Source: Curvibacter sp.
GTDB taxonomy: Bacteria > Pseudomonadota > Gammaproteobacteria > Burkholderiales > Burkholderiaceae_C
Direction of reading: 5' to 3'
DNA length: 17,049 nucleotides
NCBI GenBank assembly: GCA_003500955.1
Contig: DNQP01000135.1
Span: forward strand, 1 to 17,049
The notes under the pieces were generated by a model, which did not search any database, was not told where the DNA came from, and was given only the letters and a program-made list of their open reading frames with translations. Below, piece by piece: positions 1 through 6,881 of this stretch; the stretch's first letter is position 1, and each line of letters opens with the position of its first letter. Position numbers and translations under genes: made by a program.

Positions 1-459
1 GGCACTCTCGATGAAGGGCAGCAGGGCCAGCTCGGTCGGCAGGCCGCGGCGCTCGATTTCCTCGACGATGTGGAAGAGGTACATGCGCGAACGCTCGGCC
101 ATGTTCTCCAGGTCCTGGGGGCGCGCCGCGTACCACTGCTCACGTCCCGGTACCAGCGGGCTGTCGAGGTCGGGCATGGCAAAGCCGTTGCGGATGCGTT
201 CCCAGAGATCGTCCGGCGGCGTCAGGGCGATGACCTGGCGCTGCGCGGGTTCGAGTGCAGTGATCGGGGTCAGCTCACCCTGGGGATAGACCGGGCGGTG
301 CAGGCTGAAGGCGGGGGCGGCCGGCGTGGTGTCGGCGCGGGTCGGGGACGTGGGGGAGGGGGTGTTGGAGGGCGTGCTGTCGGGGCCGGGCGGGACGCTG
401 GCGCAGCCGGCCAGCAGAAGCAGGAGGGCCGCAAGGCCGGTGGTGCTGAGCAGTTTCAT
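1..459 (-). CDS. mltD: Membrane-bound lytic murein transglycosylase D, 5' part (cut by window edge)
   Basis: This minus-strand gene starts at the ATG at 459-457 and stays open for 153 codons to base 1, so the rest lies outside the window. Residues 1-19 form a lipoprotein signal ending in the lipobox LAGC (lipidated Cys19). Ala at +2 fits outer-membrane sorting. A Pro/Ser/Thr-rich linker follows (about 20-50), then the typical MltD segment beginning [11 protein letters not shown] (83-93) with [14 protein letters not shown] behind it. The last visible residues, ALLPFIESA, hold the start of the SLT catalytic region, with Glu151 as the expected catalytic acid. The enzyme cleaves the MurNAc-GlcNAc bond of peptidoglycan to give 1,6-anhydromuramyl products. 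C-terminal LysM repeats are expected but not visible. The start overlaps the gloB stop (ATGA, 456-459), so the two genes are probably co-transcribed and translationally coupled. Confidence 0.93.
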   Translation of the reverse strand, partial: MKLLSTTGLAALLLLLAGCASVPPGPDSTPSNTPSPTSPTRADTTPAAPAFSLHRPVYPQGELTPITALEPAQRQVIALTPPDDLWERIRNGFAMPDLDSPLVPGREQWYAARPQDLENMAERSRMYLFHIVEEIERRGLPTELALLPFIESA

Positions 460-1223
460 CGGAAGTCGTTTTTCCACAATCGCAGGGCGGCAAAGATGCC
501 GGCCTCGTCCCGGGCCTGCGCCCGGGGCTGGACGGCCTGCACGACCGCAGGCTGGCGTGTGCGCAGGAAAGGGTTGATGTCGCGCTCGACCGCCAGGGTC
601 GAGGGCAGGGTGGGTTGCTGCCGGGCGCGCAGGCGCTCGCAGTGCTGGATGTACTGCTGCAGCACGGCGTTGCCGGGCTCGACGGCGCGCGCAAAGCGCA
701 GATTGCTCAACGTGTACTCATGCGCGCAGCACACGCGGGTGTTGCCGGGCAGGGCCGCGAGCTTGTCGAGCGAGGCCAGCATCTGCGCGGGCGTGCCTTC
801 GAAGAGGCGGCCGCAGCCGCCGGAGAAGAGGGTGTCGCCGCAGAAGAGCACAGGTGTGCCGTCGGCGTCCGGGCAGTACCAGGCGATGTGGCCGGCCGTG
901 TGCCCCGGCACGTCCAGCACCTCGAAGCGCAGGCCCAGCAGGTCGAGCACATCGCCCTCGCTGTAGCGTTGCAGCGGCTCGGGCATGTCCTCGCCCGCCG
1001 GGCCGTGGACGGTGGCGCCCGTGGCGGCACGCAGCTCGGCCACGCCGCCCACATGATCGGCATGGTGGTGTGTGACTAGAATCGCTTGGAGTTGCAGGTG
1101 TTGGGTCTGCAGCGCCTGCAGCACCGGTTGTGCATCACCGGGGTCGACGACGAGAGCCTGGTGGCCGTCAAGCAGCATCCAGATGTAGTTGTCGTCGAAG
1201 GCGGGCAGTGGAAGCAGGGTCAT
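456..1223 (-). CDS. gloB: Hydroxyacylglutathione hydrolase (glyoxalase II)
   Basis: This 255-residue cytosolic metallo-beta-lactamase-fold enzyme hydrolyses S-D-lactoylglutathione to D-lactate and glutathione, the second step of methylglyoxal detoxification. The dinuclear metal site is complete: THHHADH at 51-57 (His52, His54, Asp56, His57), His108 in the GHTAGH segment, bridging Asp130 in CGDTLF, and His168 in CAHEYT. The C-terminal glyoxalase II domain ends in KNDFR, as in the family. Length and N-terminus ([15 protein letters not shown]) match family members, which supports the ATG at 1223-1221. No Shine-Dalgarno sequence precedes this ATG, but a perfect TATAAT lies 11 bases upstream, so the transcript may be nearly leaderless. 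The gene is followed by mltD with a 4-base overlap and is divergent from the yafS-like gene, whose ATG shares two bases with this start. Confidence 0.96.
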   Translation of the reverse strand: MTLLPLPAFDDNYIWMLLDGHQALVVDPGDAQPVLQALQTQHLQLQAILVTHHHADHVGGVAELRAATGATVHGPAGEDMPEPLQRYSEGDVLDLLGLRFEVLDVPGHTAGHIAWYCPDADGTPVLFCGDTLFSGGCGRLFEGTPAQMLASLDKLAALPGNTRVCCAHEYTLSNLRFARAVEPGNAVLQQYIQHCERLRARQQPTLPSTLAVERDINPFLRTRQPAVVQAVQPRAQARDEAGIFAALRLWKNDFR

Positions 1224-2007
1224 GAATGCCGGAATTATAGGTTTGCAGGACTGGTTCGAGAGCCCCGCAGGGGCTTATCTGTTGGCTTGGGAGCAACAGA
1301 AACTCGATCTCGCGGTCGTCGACATCTTCGGCTACCACGCTCTGCAGCTGGGCCTGCCCGCGCTCGATGCGCTCGCGGCCAACCGCATGCCACACCGCTG
1401 GCTGGCCACGGCCGAGGGCGTGCACAGCGCGCGCGCCGCCTTGCAGGCGGATTACGCGGCGCTGCCCTTTCCCGAGTCGAGCCTGGACCTCGTCGTGCTG
1501 CCGCATGCGCTGGACAGCCACGCCGATCCGCACGCCGTGCTGCGCGAAGTCTCGCGCGTGCTCGTGCCCGGCGGTCGGGTGGTGATCAGCGGCTTCAATC
1601 CCGCCAGCCTGTGGGGACTGCGTCAGGGCTGTGAGCACCTGTGCCGGCGCTTCAACGTAGGCAGGCCGCTGCTGCCGCACGGATTGGACTTCATTGGTTC
1701 ACGACGTCTGCGTGACTGGCTGCGCCTGCTGGATTTCGAGGTGGAGACCGGCGGCTACGGCTGCTATCGTCCGCTGCTGGCCAGCGACAAGTGGCTGCAG
1801 CGCTGGCGCTGGATGGACCGGGCCGGTGCGCGCTGGTGGCCCTTTTTCGGCGCGAGCTATGTGCTGGTGGCGGTCAAGCGCGTGCATGGGGTGCGTCTGC
1901 TCGAGCCGGCCTGGCGCAAGACCGGCAGCAAGGCGGCGGCCACGGTGCCGCTGGCGCGACGCAGCGGCGACCATCCCCTGCCAATGAAACAGGAACAACA
2001 CGAGTGA
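1222..2007 (+). CDS. yafS: YafS-type class I SAM-dependent methyltransferase
   Basis: This 261-residue predicted cytosolic methyltransferase has an unknown substrate. It resembles E. coli YafS, which also lies between gloB and rnhA. The motif II-III region is clear: [18 protein letters not shown] (81-98), [20 protein letters not shown] (102-121), then [13 protein letters not shown] (122-134). The usual glycine-rich SAM loop (motif I) is replaced by [14 protein letters not shown] (31-44), which YafS also has in similar form (YGFHLLKIG, from memory). The ATG at 1222 is preferred because it sits just before the conserved [13 protein letters not shown] block and has purine-rich GGAAG upstream. 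A GTG at 1189 would add 11 residues, and a TTG at 1243 is a weaker option. The stop overlaps the GTG of rnhA by four bases (2004-2007), so the two genes are likely one transcription unit. Confidence 0.85.
   Translation: MNAGIIGLQDWFESPAGAYLLAWEQQKLDLAVVDIFGYHALQLGLPALDALAANRMPHRWLATAEGVHSARAALQADYAALPFPESSLDLVVLPHALDSHADPHAVLREVSRVLVPGGRVVISGFNPASLWGLRQGCEHLCRRFNVGRPLLPHGLDFIGSRRLRDWLRLLDFEVETGGYGCYRPLLASDKWLQRWRWMDRAGARWWPFFGASYVLVAVKRVHGVRLLEPAWRKTGSKAAATVPLARRSGDHPLPMKQEQHE
1234..1239 (-). promoter_or_regulatory. Putative -10 box of gloB
   Basis: Read on the minus strand, bases 1239 to 1234 spell TATAAT, a perfect sigma-70 -10 hexamer, 10 bases before the gloB ATG (1223). The transcript would start around 1226-1228, leaving a leader of only a few bases. 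No good -35 hexamer is seen at the usual spacing. The element lies inside the first codons of the divergent methyltransferase gene. In high-G+C DNA a perfect TATAAT at this position is unlikely to be trivial, but promoter function is inferred. Confidence 0.45.
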
Positions 2008-2444
2008 ACACGGTCGAGATCTACACCGATGGTGCCTGCAAGGGCAATCCGGGCCCTGGCGGCTGGGGCGTGCTGCTGAAGTCCGGCAGCGTGGAGAAGG
2101 AGCTGTTTGGCGGCGAGCGCGAGACCACCAACAACCGCATGGAGATGATGGCCGTGATCCAGGCGCTGGAGGCGCTCAAGCGGCCCTGCCACGTGATCCT
2201 GCATGCCGACAGCCAGTACGTGCTCAAGGGCATCAACGAATGGCTCGCCGGCTGGAAGGCCCGGGGCTGGAAGACGGCCTCGAAGCAGCCCGTCAAGAAC
2301 GTGGACCTGTGGCAGCGCCTGGACAGCCTGCTGAGCCAGACGGAACACCGCATCGAGTGGCGCTGGGTCAAGGGTCATGACGGCGATCCGGGCAACGAGC
2401 GCGCCGATGCCCTGGCCAATCGCGGCGTGGAACAGGTTCTGTAA
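2004..2444 (+). CDS. rnhA: Ribonuclease HI
   Basis: This 146-residue type 1 RNase H cleaves the RNA strand of RNA-DNA hybrids (R-loops, primers) in the cytosol. The catalytic carboxylates are all in place: Asp9 in [15 protein letters not shown], Glu47 in NNRMEM, Asp69 in [10 protein letters not shown] and Asp135 in NERADALA, with His125 in [13 protein letters not shown]. The basic, Trp-rich handle region (80-100, [17 protein letters not shown]) is present. The start is the GTG at 2004, chosen because it gives the family N-terminus [10 protein letters not shown], has AGGA nine bases upstream and overlaps the methyltransferase stop as GTGA. A longer reading of the frame from 1791 lies inside the upstream gene and is not credible. 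In E. coli dnaQ adjoins rnhA, but here an efflux operon follows. Confidence 0.96.
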   Translation: MNTVEIYTDGACKGNPGPGGWGVLLKSGSVEKELFGGERETTNNRMEMMAVIQALEALKRPCHVILHADSQYVLKGINEWLAGWKARGWKTASKQPVKNVDLWQRLDSLLSQTEHRIEWRWVKGHDGDPGNERADALANRGVEQVL

Positions 2445-2455
2445 AGTTCTGCAAA
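2436..2455. repeat. Tandem 10-base direct repeat over the rnhA stop
   Basis: Two adjacent 10-base units, GTTCTGTAAA (2436-2445) and GTTCTGCAAA (2446-2455), match at 9 of 10 positions. The first unit includes the rnhA stop codon. A partial third copy (GGTTCT) starts at 2459. The spacing of one helical turn could suit a regulator, but it may be a chance duplication. Confidence 0.4.
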
Positions 2456-2475
2456 GCCGGTTCTCGCTGGCTGGC

Positions 2476-2497
2476 GCATGCGGACTCCCACGCATGC
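2476..2497. promoter_or_regulatory. Inverted repeat, candidate operator for the RND operon
   Basis: GCATGCG (2476-2482) and CGCATGC (2491-2497) form a perfect 7-base inverted repeat with an 8-base spacer. It sits about 80 bases before the membrane fusion gene and covers the place where a -35 box would pair with the extended -10 at 2514-2522. The size and dyad suit a TetR- or MarR-type repressor, as is common for RND pumps, but no regulator gene is nearby. A second, overlapping pair, CCCAC (2487-2491) and GTGGG (2501-2505), is also present. A weak rnhA hairpin terminator is possible, but no T-run follows. Confidence 0.35.
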
Positions 2498-2513
2498 AGA
2501 GTGGGCCTGAGAC

Positions 2514-2522
2514 TGCTACAGT
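2514..2522 (+). promoter_or_regulatory. Possible extended -10 promoter of the RND operon
   Basis: TGCTACAGT fits the extended -10 form TGnTAnnnT. Transcription would start near 2529, giving a leader of about 50 bases before the ATG at 2579. The matching -35 region is poor. The remainder of 2445-2578 shows no open frame worth calling. Confidence 0.3.
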
Positions 2523-2578
2523 CGACGGAGTTCAGCTCTGTCCGGGCACCGCCGGTGTCTGCTGCCTGCTTGTTATCC

Positions 2579-3706
2579 ATGGCTTCCAAAATTCTTTATC
2601 CGGTGATTGCCGCTGTCGGCATCGCGGCAGCCTCGGGCGCCGCGTGGTGGTTCCAGAATCGCAGCACGGCGAATGCGCCGGCATCGGCCGGTCCGGTCGC
2701 ACGGGGCAATGGCGCCGAGCCCTCGCGCCCTGTCACGGTGGAGGCCGTGCGGGTCCAGGTGATGAAGCTCACCGACGACGCCCAGTCCGTGGGCAGCCTG
2801 CGCTCGCGCCAGAGCGTGATGCTGCGCCCCGAGGTCAGTGGCCGTGTGGTGCGGCTCAACTTCAAGGACGGTGAACGCGTGCGCAAGGGGCAGCTGCTGG
2901 TGCAGTTCGACGACCAGCTGCAGCAGGCTCAGGTCAAGCAGAGTCAGGCCGAACTCTCGATCGCCCGGGCCAACCACAAGCGCAATGAGGAGCTGCTGGC
3001 CCAGAACTTCGTGAGCCAGCGTTCGCTGGACGAAAGCGCGGCCAATCTCGAAGTGGCGCAGGCCAAGCTCGCGTTGGCGCAGGCGACGGCCGAACGGCTC
3101 AGGATCATCGCTCCCTTCGACGGTATCGCCGGCATCCGCAACGTCAACGTGGGCGACTACCTCAAGGACGGCACCGACATCGTCAACCTGGAAGACATCG
3201 ACACGGTCTATGTCGACTACCGCCTGCCCGAGCGGTACCAGACCCAGGTGAAGGCCGGCCAACGCGTGACGGTGGAGCTTGATGCGCTGCCCGGGCGCAG
3301 CTTCGAGGCGCGGGTGCAGGCCGTCGATCCGCTGATCGATGCGAATGGCCGCTCCATCGGCGTGCGCGCCAGCATCCCGAACCAGAAACTGCAGCTGCGA
3401 CCGGGCATGTTCGCGCGCGTGAGCACGCTGTTCGGCGTGCGTGAGCGCGCCCGAGTGGTCCCCGAAGAGGCCATCGTGCCCCAGGGCGGGCGGCAGTTCG
3501 TCATCAAGCTCGTCCCGGGGCCGGACAACGACACCCTGGTCTCGCGCCGGGTCGAGGTCAAGGTGGGGATCCGCCGGCCGGGACAGGTCGAGATCGTCGA
3601 GGGCCTGCAGGAGGGCGACACCGTGGTCACGGCCGGTCAGCAGCGCCTGCAGCGCGACGGCAGCCCGGTCAAGGTGCTTGAACTGAACCGCCCCGCGGCC
3701 GGTTGA
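2579..3706 (+). CDS. RND efflux membrane fusion protein (AcrA/MexA/MdtA family)
   Basis: This 375-residue periplasmic adaptor links an RND pump to an outer-membrane channel. An N-terminal hydrophobic anchor (about 4-25) lacks a lipobox Cys, so the protein is probably membrane-anchored rather than lipidated. After a Pro/Ala-rich linker comes the biotinyl-lipoyl domain in two halves (about 78-112, with RPEVSGRVVRLNFKDGERVRKGQ, and 174-205, with APFDGIAGIRNVNVGDYL). The halves flank a Gln/Ala-rich alpha-hairpin (113-173). The beta-barrel domain (about 206-290) and membrane-proximal domain (about 295-368) follow. The ATG at 2579 is chosen because the hydrophobic anchor begins there. A GTG at 2501 would add 26 unlike residues, and neither start has a strong Shine-Dalgarno. 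The pump gene follows after 12 bases. The substrate is not predictable. Confidence 0.93.
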   Translation: MASKILYPVIAAVGIAAASGAAWWFQNRSTANAPASAGPVARGNGAEPSRPVTVEAVRVQVMKLTDDAQSVGSLRSRQSVMLRPEVSGRVVRLNFKDGERVRKGQLLVQFDDQLQQAQVKQSQAELSIARANHKRNEELLAQNFVSQRSLDESAANLEVAQAKLALAQATAERLRIIAPFDGIAGIRNVNVGDYLKDGTDIVNLEDIDTVYVDYRLPERYQTQVKAGQRVTVELDALPGRSFEARVQAVDPLIDANGRSIGVRASIPNQKLQLRPGMFARVSTLFGVRERARVVPEEAIVPQGGRQFVIKLVPGPDNDTLVSRRVEVKVGIRRPGQVEIVEGLQEGDTVVTAGQQRLQRDGSPVKVLELNRPAAG

Positions 3707-3709
3707 TCC

Positions 3710-3714
3710 GGAGG
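3710..3714 (+). promoter_or_regulatory. Ribosome binding site of the RND pump gene
   Basis: GGAGG sits in the 12-base gap between the adaptor stop (3704-3706) and the pump ATG (3719), with a short 4-base spacer. It fixes the pump start at 3719. Confidence 0.75.
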
Positions 3715-3718
3715 CTGC

Positions 3719-6700
3719 ATGCAACTGCCTGAAATATCGATCCGCCGTCCGGTCTTTGCGACCGTGTTGTCGCTGCTGGTGCTGCTCATCGGCGCGGTCA
3801 GCTTTCTGCAGCTGCCGGTGCGCGAGTACCCCAAGATCGACGAACCCGTGGTCACTGTCACGGTGCGCTATGCCGGTGCCTCGGCCGAAGTGGTGGAGTC
3901 GCAGATCGCCAAGCCTCTGGAAGATTCGATTGCCGGCATCGATGCGGTGGATGTGATCACCTCGATCTCGCGCGCCGAGCAGGCCCAGATCACCGTGCGC
4001 TTTCGCCTGGAGAAGGATGCCGATGCCGCTGCGGCCGAGGTGCGTGACCGTACCTCGCGCGTGCGCAACCGCCTGCCGCAGACCATCGACGAGCCGGTGA
4101 TCGCCAAGGTCGAGGCGGATGCCTTCCCCGTGATCTGGCTGGCCTTCTCCAGCGATACCCACAGCGCCCTGCAGCTCAACGAGATGATCAACCGTCTGGT
4201 CAAGCCGCGCCTACAGACGGTGACCGGTGCGGCCGACGTGCGCATCTTCGGTGAGCGCAAGTACGCCATGCGCGTCTGGTTGGACCCGGACCGCCTGGCC
4301 GCCTACAAGCTCACCACCCAGGACGCCGAAGACGCGCTGCGTCGCAGCAATCTGGAGGTGCCGGCTGGGCGGATCGAGAGCAGCCAGCGGGAGTTCTCCG
4401 TCTCCTCCAACACCGATCTGCGCACGCCACAGCAGTTCGGCGAGGTCGTGATCCGCACGGTCAACGGCTTCCCGGTCAAGCTGCGCGACGTGGCGCGCAT
4501 CGAGGAGGGTGCGGCCGAAGAGCGCACCTCGGTACGCTTCAACGGTCGCCCCGCCATCGCCACCGGCGTGATCCGCCAGGCCACAGCCAACCCGCTGGAA
4601 CTGAGCGCCGGCGTGCGCGCCATGCTGCCCAAGCTGCAGGCCGATCTGCCGGCCGGGGTGAGTATCACCGTGGCCAACGACAACTCGGTCTTCATCGACC
4701 GCTCGATCAAGAACGTGTTCCAGACCATCGTCGAGGCCGTGGTGCTGGTGGCGCTGGTGATCTTCGTCTTCCTGCGCACGCTGCGTGCCTCCATCATCCC
4801 CATCGTCACCATCCCGGTGAGTCTGGTGGGTACCTTCGCGCTCATGGCCCTGGCCGGGTTCTCGATCAACACCCTGACGCTGCTGGCCCTGGTGCTGGCC
4901 ATTGGCCTGGTGGTGGACGACGCCATCGTGGTGCTCGAGAACATCTACCGCCACATCGAGGAGGGGCTGGATCCTTTCAGCGCGGCCATCAAGGGCGCGC
5001 GCGAGGTGGGCTTTGCCGTGGTGGCCATGACGCTCACGCTGGCTGCGGTCTACGCGCCGCTGGCCTTCACGCCAGGTCGCACGGGGCGCCTCTTCGTGGA
5101 GTTCGCACTGGCGCTGGCCGGTGCCGTGGTGGTGTCGGGCTTCATCGCGCTCACGCTCTCGCCGATGATGTGTTCCAAGCTGCTGCGCCACAATCCCACG
5201 CCCGGCGTCTTCGATCGCACCATGGAGCGCTGGCTCACGGCGCTGAGTACCGGCTACGAGACACTGTTGCGCCGCGTGCTGACGATGCGCTGGGCGGTGC
5301 TGCTAGGCATGGGCGGGGTGATCGCGGCGATCGCGCTCATCCTGCCCGGTATGAAGAGCGAACTGGCGCCGCTGGAGGACCGCGGCGTGGTGCTCAACGT
5401 GATCAATGCGCCCGACGGCTCCACGCTGGACTACACGGACAAGTACGCCACGGCCATCGAGAAGATTGGCAGCAACTACCCCGAGTTCGACCGGGTCTTC
5501 GTCGTGCTGGGCAATCCCACGGTGAGCCAGGCCAACGTGACCTTGCGCGCCGTGGACTGGGACGAACGCAAGCGCACCACGCTGCAGATGGCGCGTGAGA
5601 TGCAGCCGCGCATCAGTGCGCTGCCCGGCGTGTCGGCGTTCCCGATCACACCGCCCTCGCTGGGCCAGGGCTTTCGCGAGCGGCCGGTCAACTTCGTGAT
5701 CCTGACCTCCGAGAGCTATGAGGACCTGAACCAGGTCACGCGCCAGTTCCTCGACGAGATCGCCAAGAACCCAGGCATCCAGGGGGCCGACGTGGATCTG
5801 CGCCTGAACAAGCCCGAACTCAAGATCGATGTCAACCGCGAAAAGGCGGCCGACCTGGGCGTGGGCGTGGACGCCGTGGCACGGGCCATCGAGACCATGC
5901 TGGGCGGGCGGCTCGTGACCCGCTACAAGCGCGAAGGCGACCAGTACGATGTGATCGTTCAGACCCAGTCGGTGGGACGTGACACGCCCGACGACATCGA
6001 ACGCATCTTCGTGCGCGGCCGCAACGATGCCATGATCCCGCTGGCCTCGCTGGTCACGGTCAAGGAGTCCGTGGCCCCGCGCGAGCTCAACCACTTCAGC
6101 CAGCGCCGTGCGGTGACCATCACCGCCAACCTGGCGCCCGACTATTCTTTGGGCGAGGCGCTGGACTTCCTGGACGAGGTGGCCAAGCGCGTGCTCAAGC
6201 CCGGCTACACCACCGACCTCAACGGGACCTCGCGCGAGTTCCGCGCATCGCAGGGTTCACTGACCGTCGTCTTCGTCCTCGCGTTGCTCTTCATCTTCCT
6301 GGTGCTGGCGGCGCAGTTCGAGAGCTTTGTCGATCCCTTCGTCATCATGCTCTCGGTGCCGCTGTCCATGATCGGCGCGCTGCTGGCGCTGAAGTTCACG
6401 GGGGGCTCACTCAATGTGTATTCGCAGATTGGTCTCATCACACTTGTGGGCCTGATCACCAAGCACGGCATCCTGATCGTGGAGTTCGCCAACCAGATGC
6501 GGGAGCAGGGCATGGAGACCATGGAGGCCGTGGTCAAGGCGGCCGGCCAGCGTCTGCGCCCCATCCTCATGACTACCGGTGCCATGGTGCTGGGTGCGGT
6601 GCCGCTGGCCTTGGCCACGGGTGCGGGTGCCGAGAGCCGGGTGCAGATCGGTTGGGTGATCGTCGGTAGCATGACACTGGGCACCCTGCTGACCATCTTC

Positions 6701-6808
6701 GTCGTGCCGACCATGTACACCCTGCTGGCGCGCCAGCACGCACCGGGCGCGGACAAGCGTGCGGTGAACGAGACCGTCGCGCACGACGCGGAGTTGATGG
6801 CCAAGTAG
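3719..6808 (+). CDS. RND multidrug efflux pump, inner-membrane subunit (HAE-1 type)
   Basis: This 1029-residue protein has normal AcrB-family length and the twelve-helix, two-repeat plan. It starts with the canonical MQLPEISIRRPVFATVLSLL, where TM1 begins. The proton-relay residues are present: the Asp pair Asp400-Asp401 in TM4 (LAIGLVVDDAIVVLENIY) and Lys915 in TM10 (GLITKHGILIVEF). These, with the TM4 sequence, point to a drug or organic-solute pump (HAE-1) rather than a heavy-metal pump, whose TM4 motif differs. Large periplasmic porter and docking loops lie between TM1-2 and TM7-8. It works with the upstream adaptor as a trimer driven by proton influx. No outer-membrane factor gene follows, so it must borrow a TolC/OprM-like channel from elsewhere. 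The next gene is a P-type ATPase 71 bases on, probably a separate unit. Confidence 0.95.
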   Translation: MQLPEISIRRPVFATVLSLLVLLIGAVSFLQLPVREYPKIDEPVVTVTVRYAGASAEVVESQIAKPLEDSIAGIDAVDVITSISRAEQAQITVRFRLEKDADAAAAEVRDRTSRVRNRLPQTIDEPVIAKVEADAFPVIWLAFSSDTHSALQLNEMINRLVKPRLQTVTGAADVRIFGERKYAMRVWLDPDRLAAYKLTTQDAEDALRRSNLEVPAGRIESSQREFSVSSNTDLRTPQQFGEVVIRTVNGFPVKLRDVARIEEGAAEERTSVRFNGRPAIATGVIRQATANPLELSAGVRAMLPKLQADLPAGVSITVANDNSVFIDRSIKNVFQTIVEAVVLVALVIFVFLRTLRASIIPIVTIPVSLVGTFALMALAGFSINTLTLLALVLAIGLVVDDAIVVLENIYRHIEEGLDPFSAAIKGAREVGFAVVAMTLTLAAVYAPLAFTPGRTGRLFVEFALALAGAVVVSGFIALTLSPMMCSKLLRHNPTPGVFDRTMERWLTALSTGYETLLRRVLTMRWAVLLGMGGVIAAIALILPGMKSELAPLEDRGVVLNVINAPDGSTLDYTDKYATAIEKIGSNYPEFDRVFVVLGNPTVSQANVTLRAVDWDERKRTTLQMAREMQPRISALPGVSAFPITPPSLGQGFRERPVNFVILTSESYEDLNQVTRQFLDEIAKNPGIQGADVDLRLNKPELKIDVNREKAADLGVGVDAVARAIETMLGGRLVTRYKREGDQYDVIVQTQSVGRDTPDDIERIFVRGRNDAMIPLASLVTVKESVAPRELNHFSQRRAVTITANLAPDYSLGEALDFLDEVAKRVLKPGYTTDLNGTSREFRASQGSLTVVFVLALLFIFLVLAAQFESFVDPFVIMLSVPLSMIGALLALKFTGGSLNVYSQIGLITLVGLITKHGILIVEFANQMREQGMETMEAVVKAAGQRLRPILMTTGAMVLGAVPLALATGAGAESRVQIGWVIVGSMTLGTLLTIFVVPTMYTLLARQHAPGADKRAVNETVAHDAELMAK

Positions 6809-6860
6809 CTGGCAGAAGACGTCAGACCGCATGAGCCGGCGCTGTGAATCCCGCCAGGCG

Positions 6861-6881
6861 ATGCCGCACAATCGGCGGCAT
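6861..6881. repeat. Inverted repeat enclosing the P-type ATPase start codon
   Basis: ATGCCGC (6861-6867) and GCGGCAT (6875-6881) form a perfect 7-base stem with a 7-base loop. The A and U of the preferred ATG (6880-6882) lie in the 3' arm, so an RNA hairpin would bury the start codon and much of the ribosome landing site. It could also be a DNA operator. The rest of the 6809-6879 gap holds no clear Shine-Dalgarno, T-run terminator or promoter. Confidence 0.4.

Noticed and set aside
70..966. Plus-strand open frame (298 codons) over the gloB-mltD region
   Set aside because: It is Arg/Gly/Ala-rich and featureless, and it covers two well-supported minus-strand genes.
2501..2578. GTG start for the membrane fusion protein
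   Set aside because: It would place 26 non-family residues before the N-terminal membrane anchor. The ATG at 2579 fits better, although neither has a strong Shine-Dalgarno.
2573..4162. Long minus-strand open frame (529 codons) opposite the RND adaptor and pump genes
   Set aside because: It is rich in His, Asp, Gly, Leu and Arg with no recognisable domain, and is an antisense shadow of high-G+C codon usage. The plus-strand genes are unambiguous.
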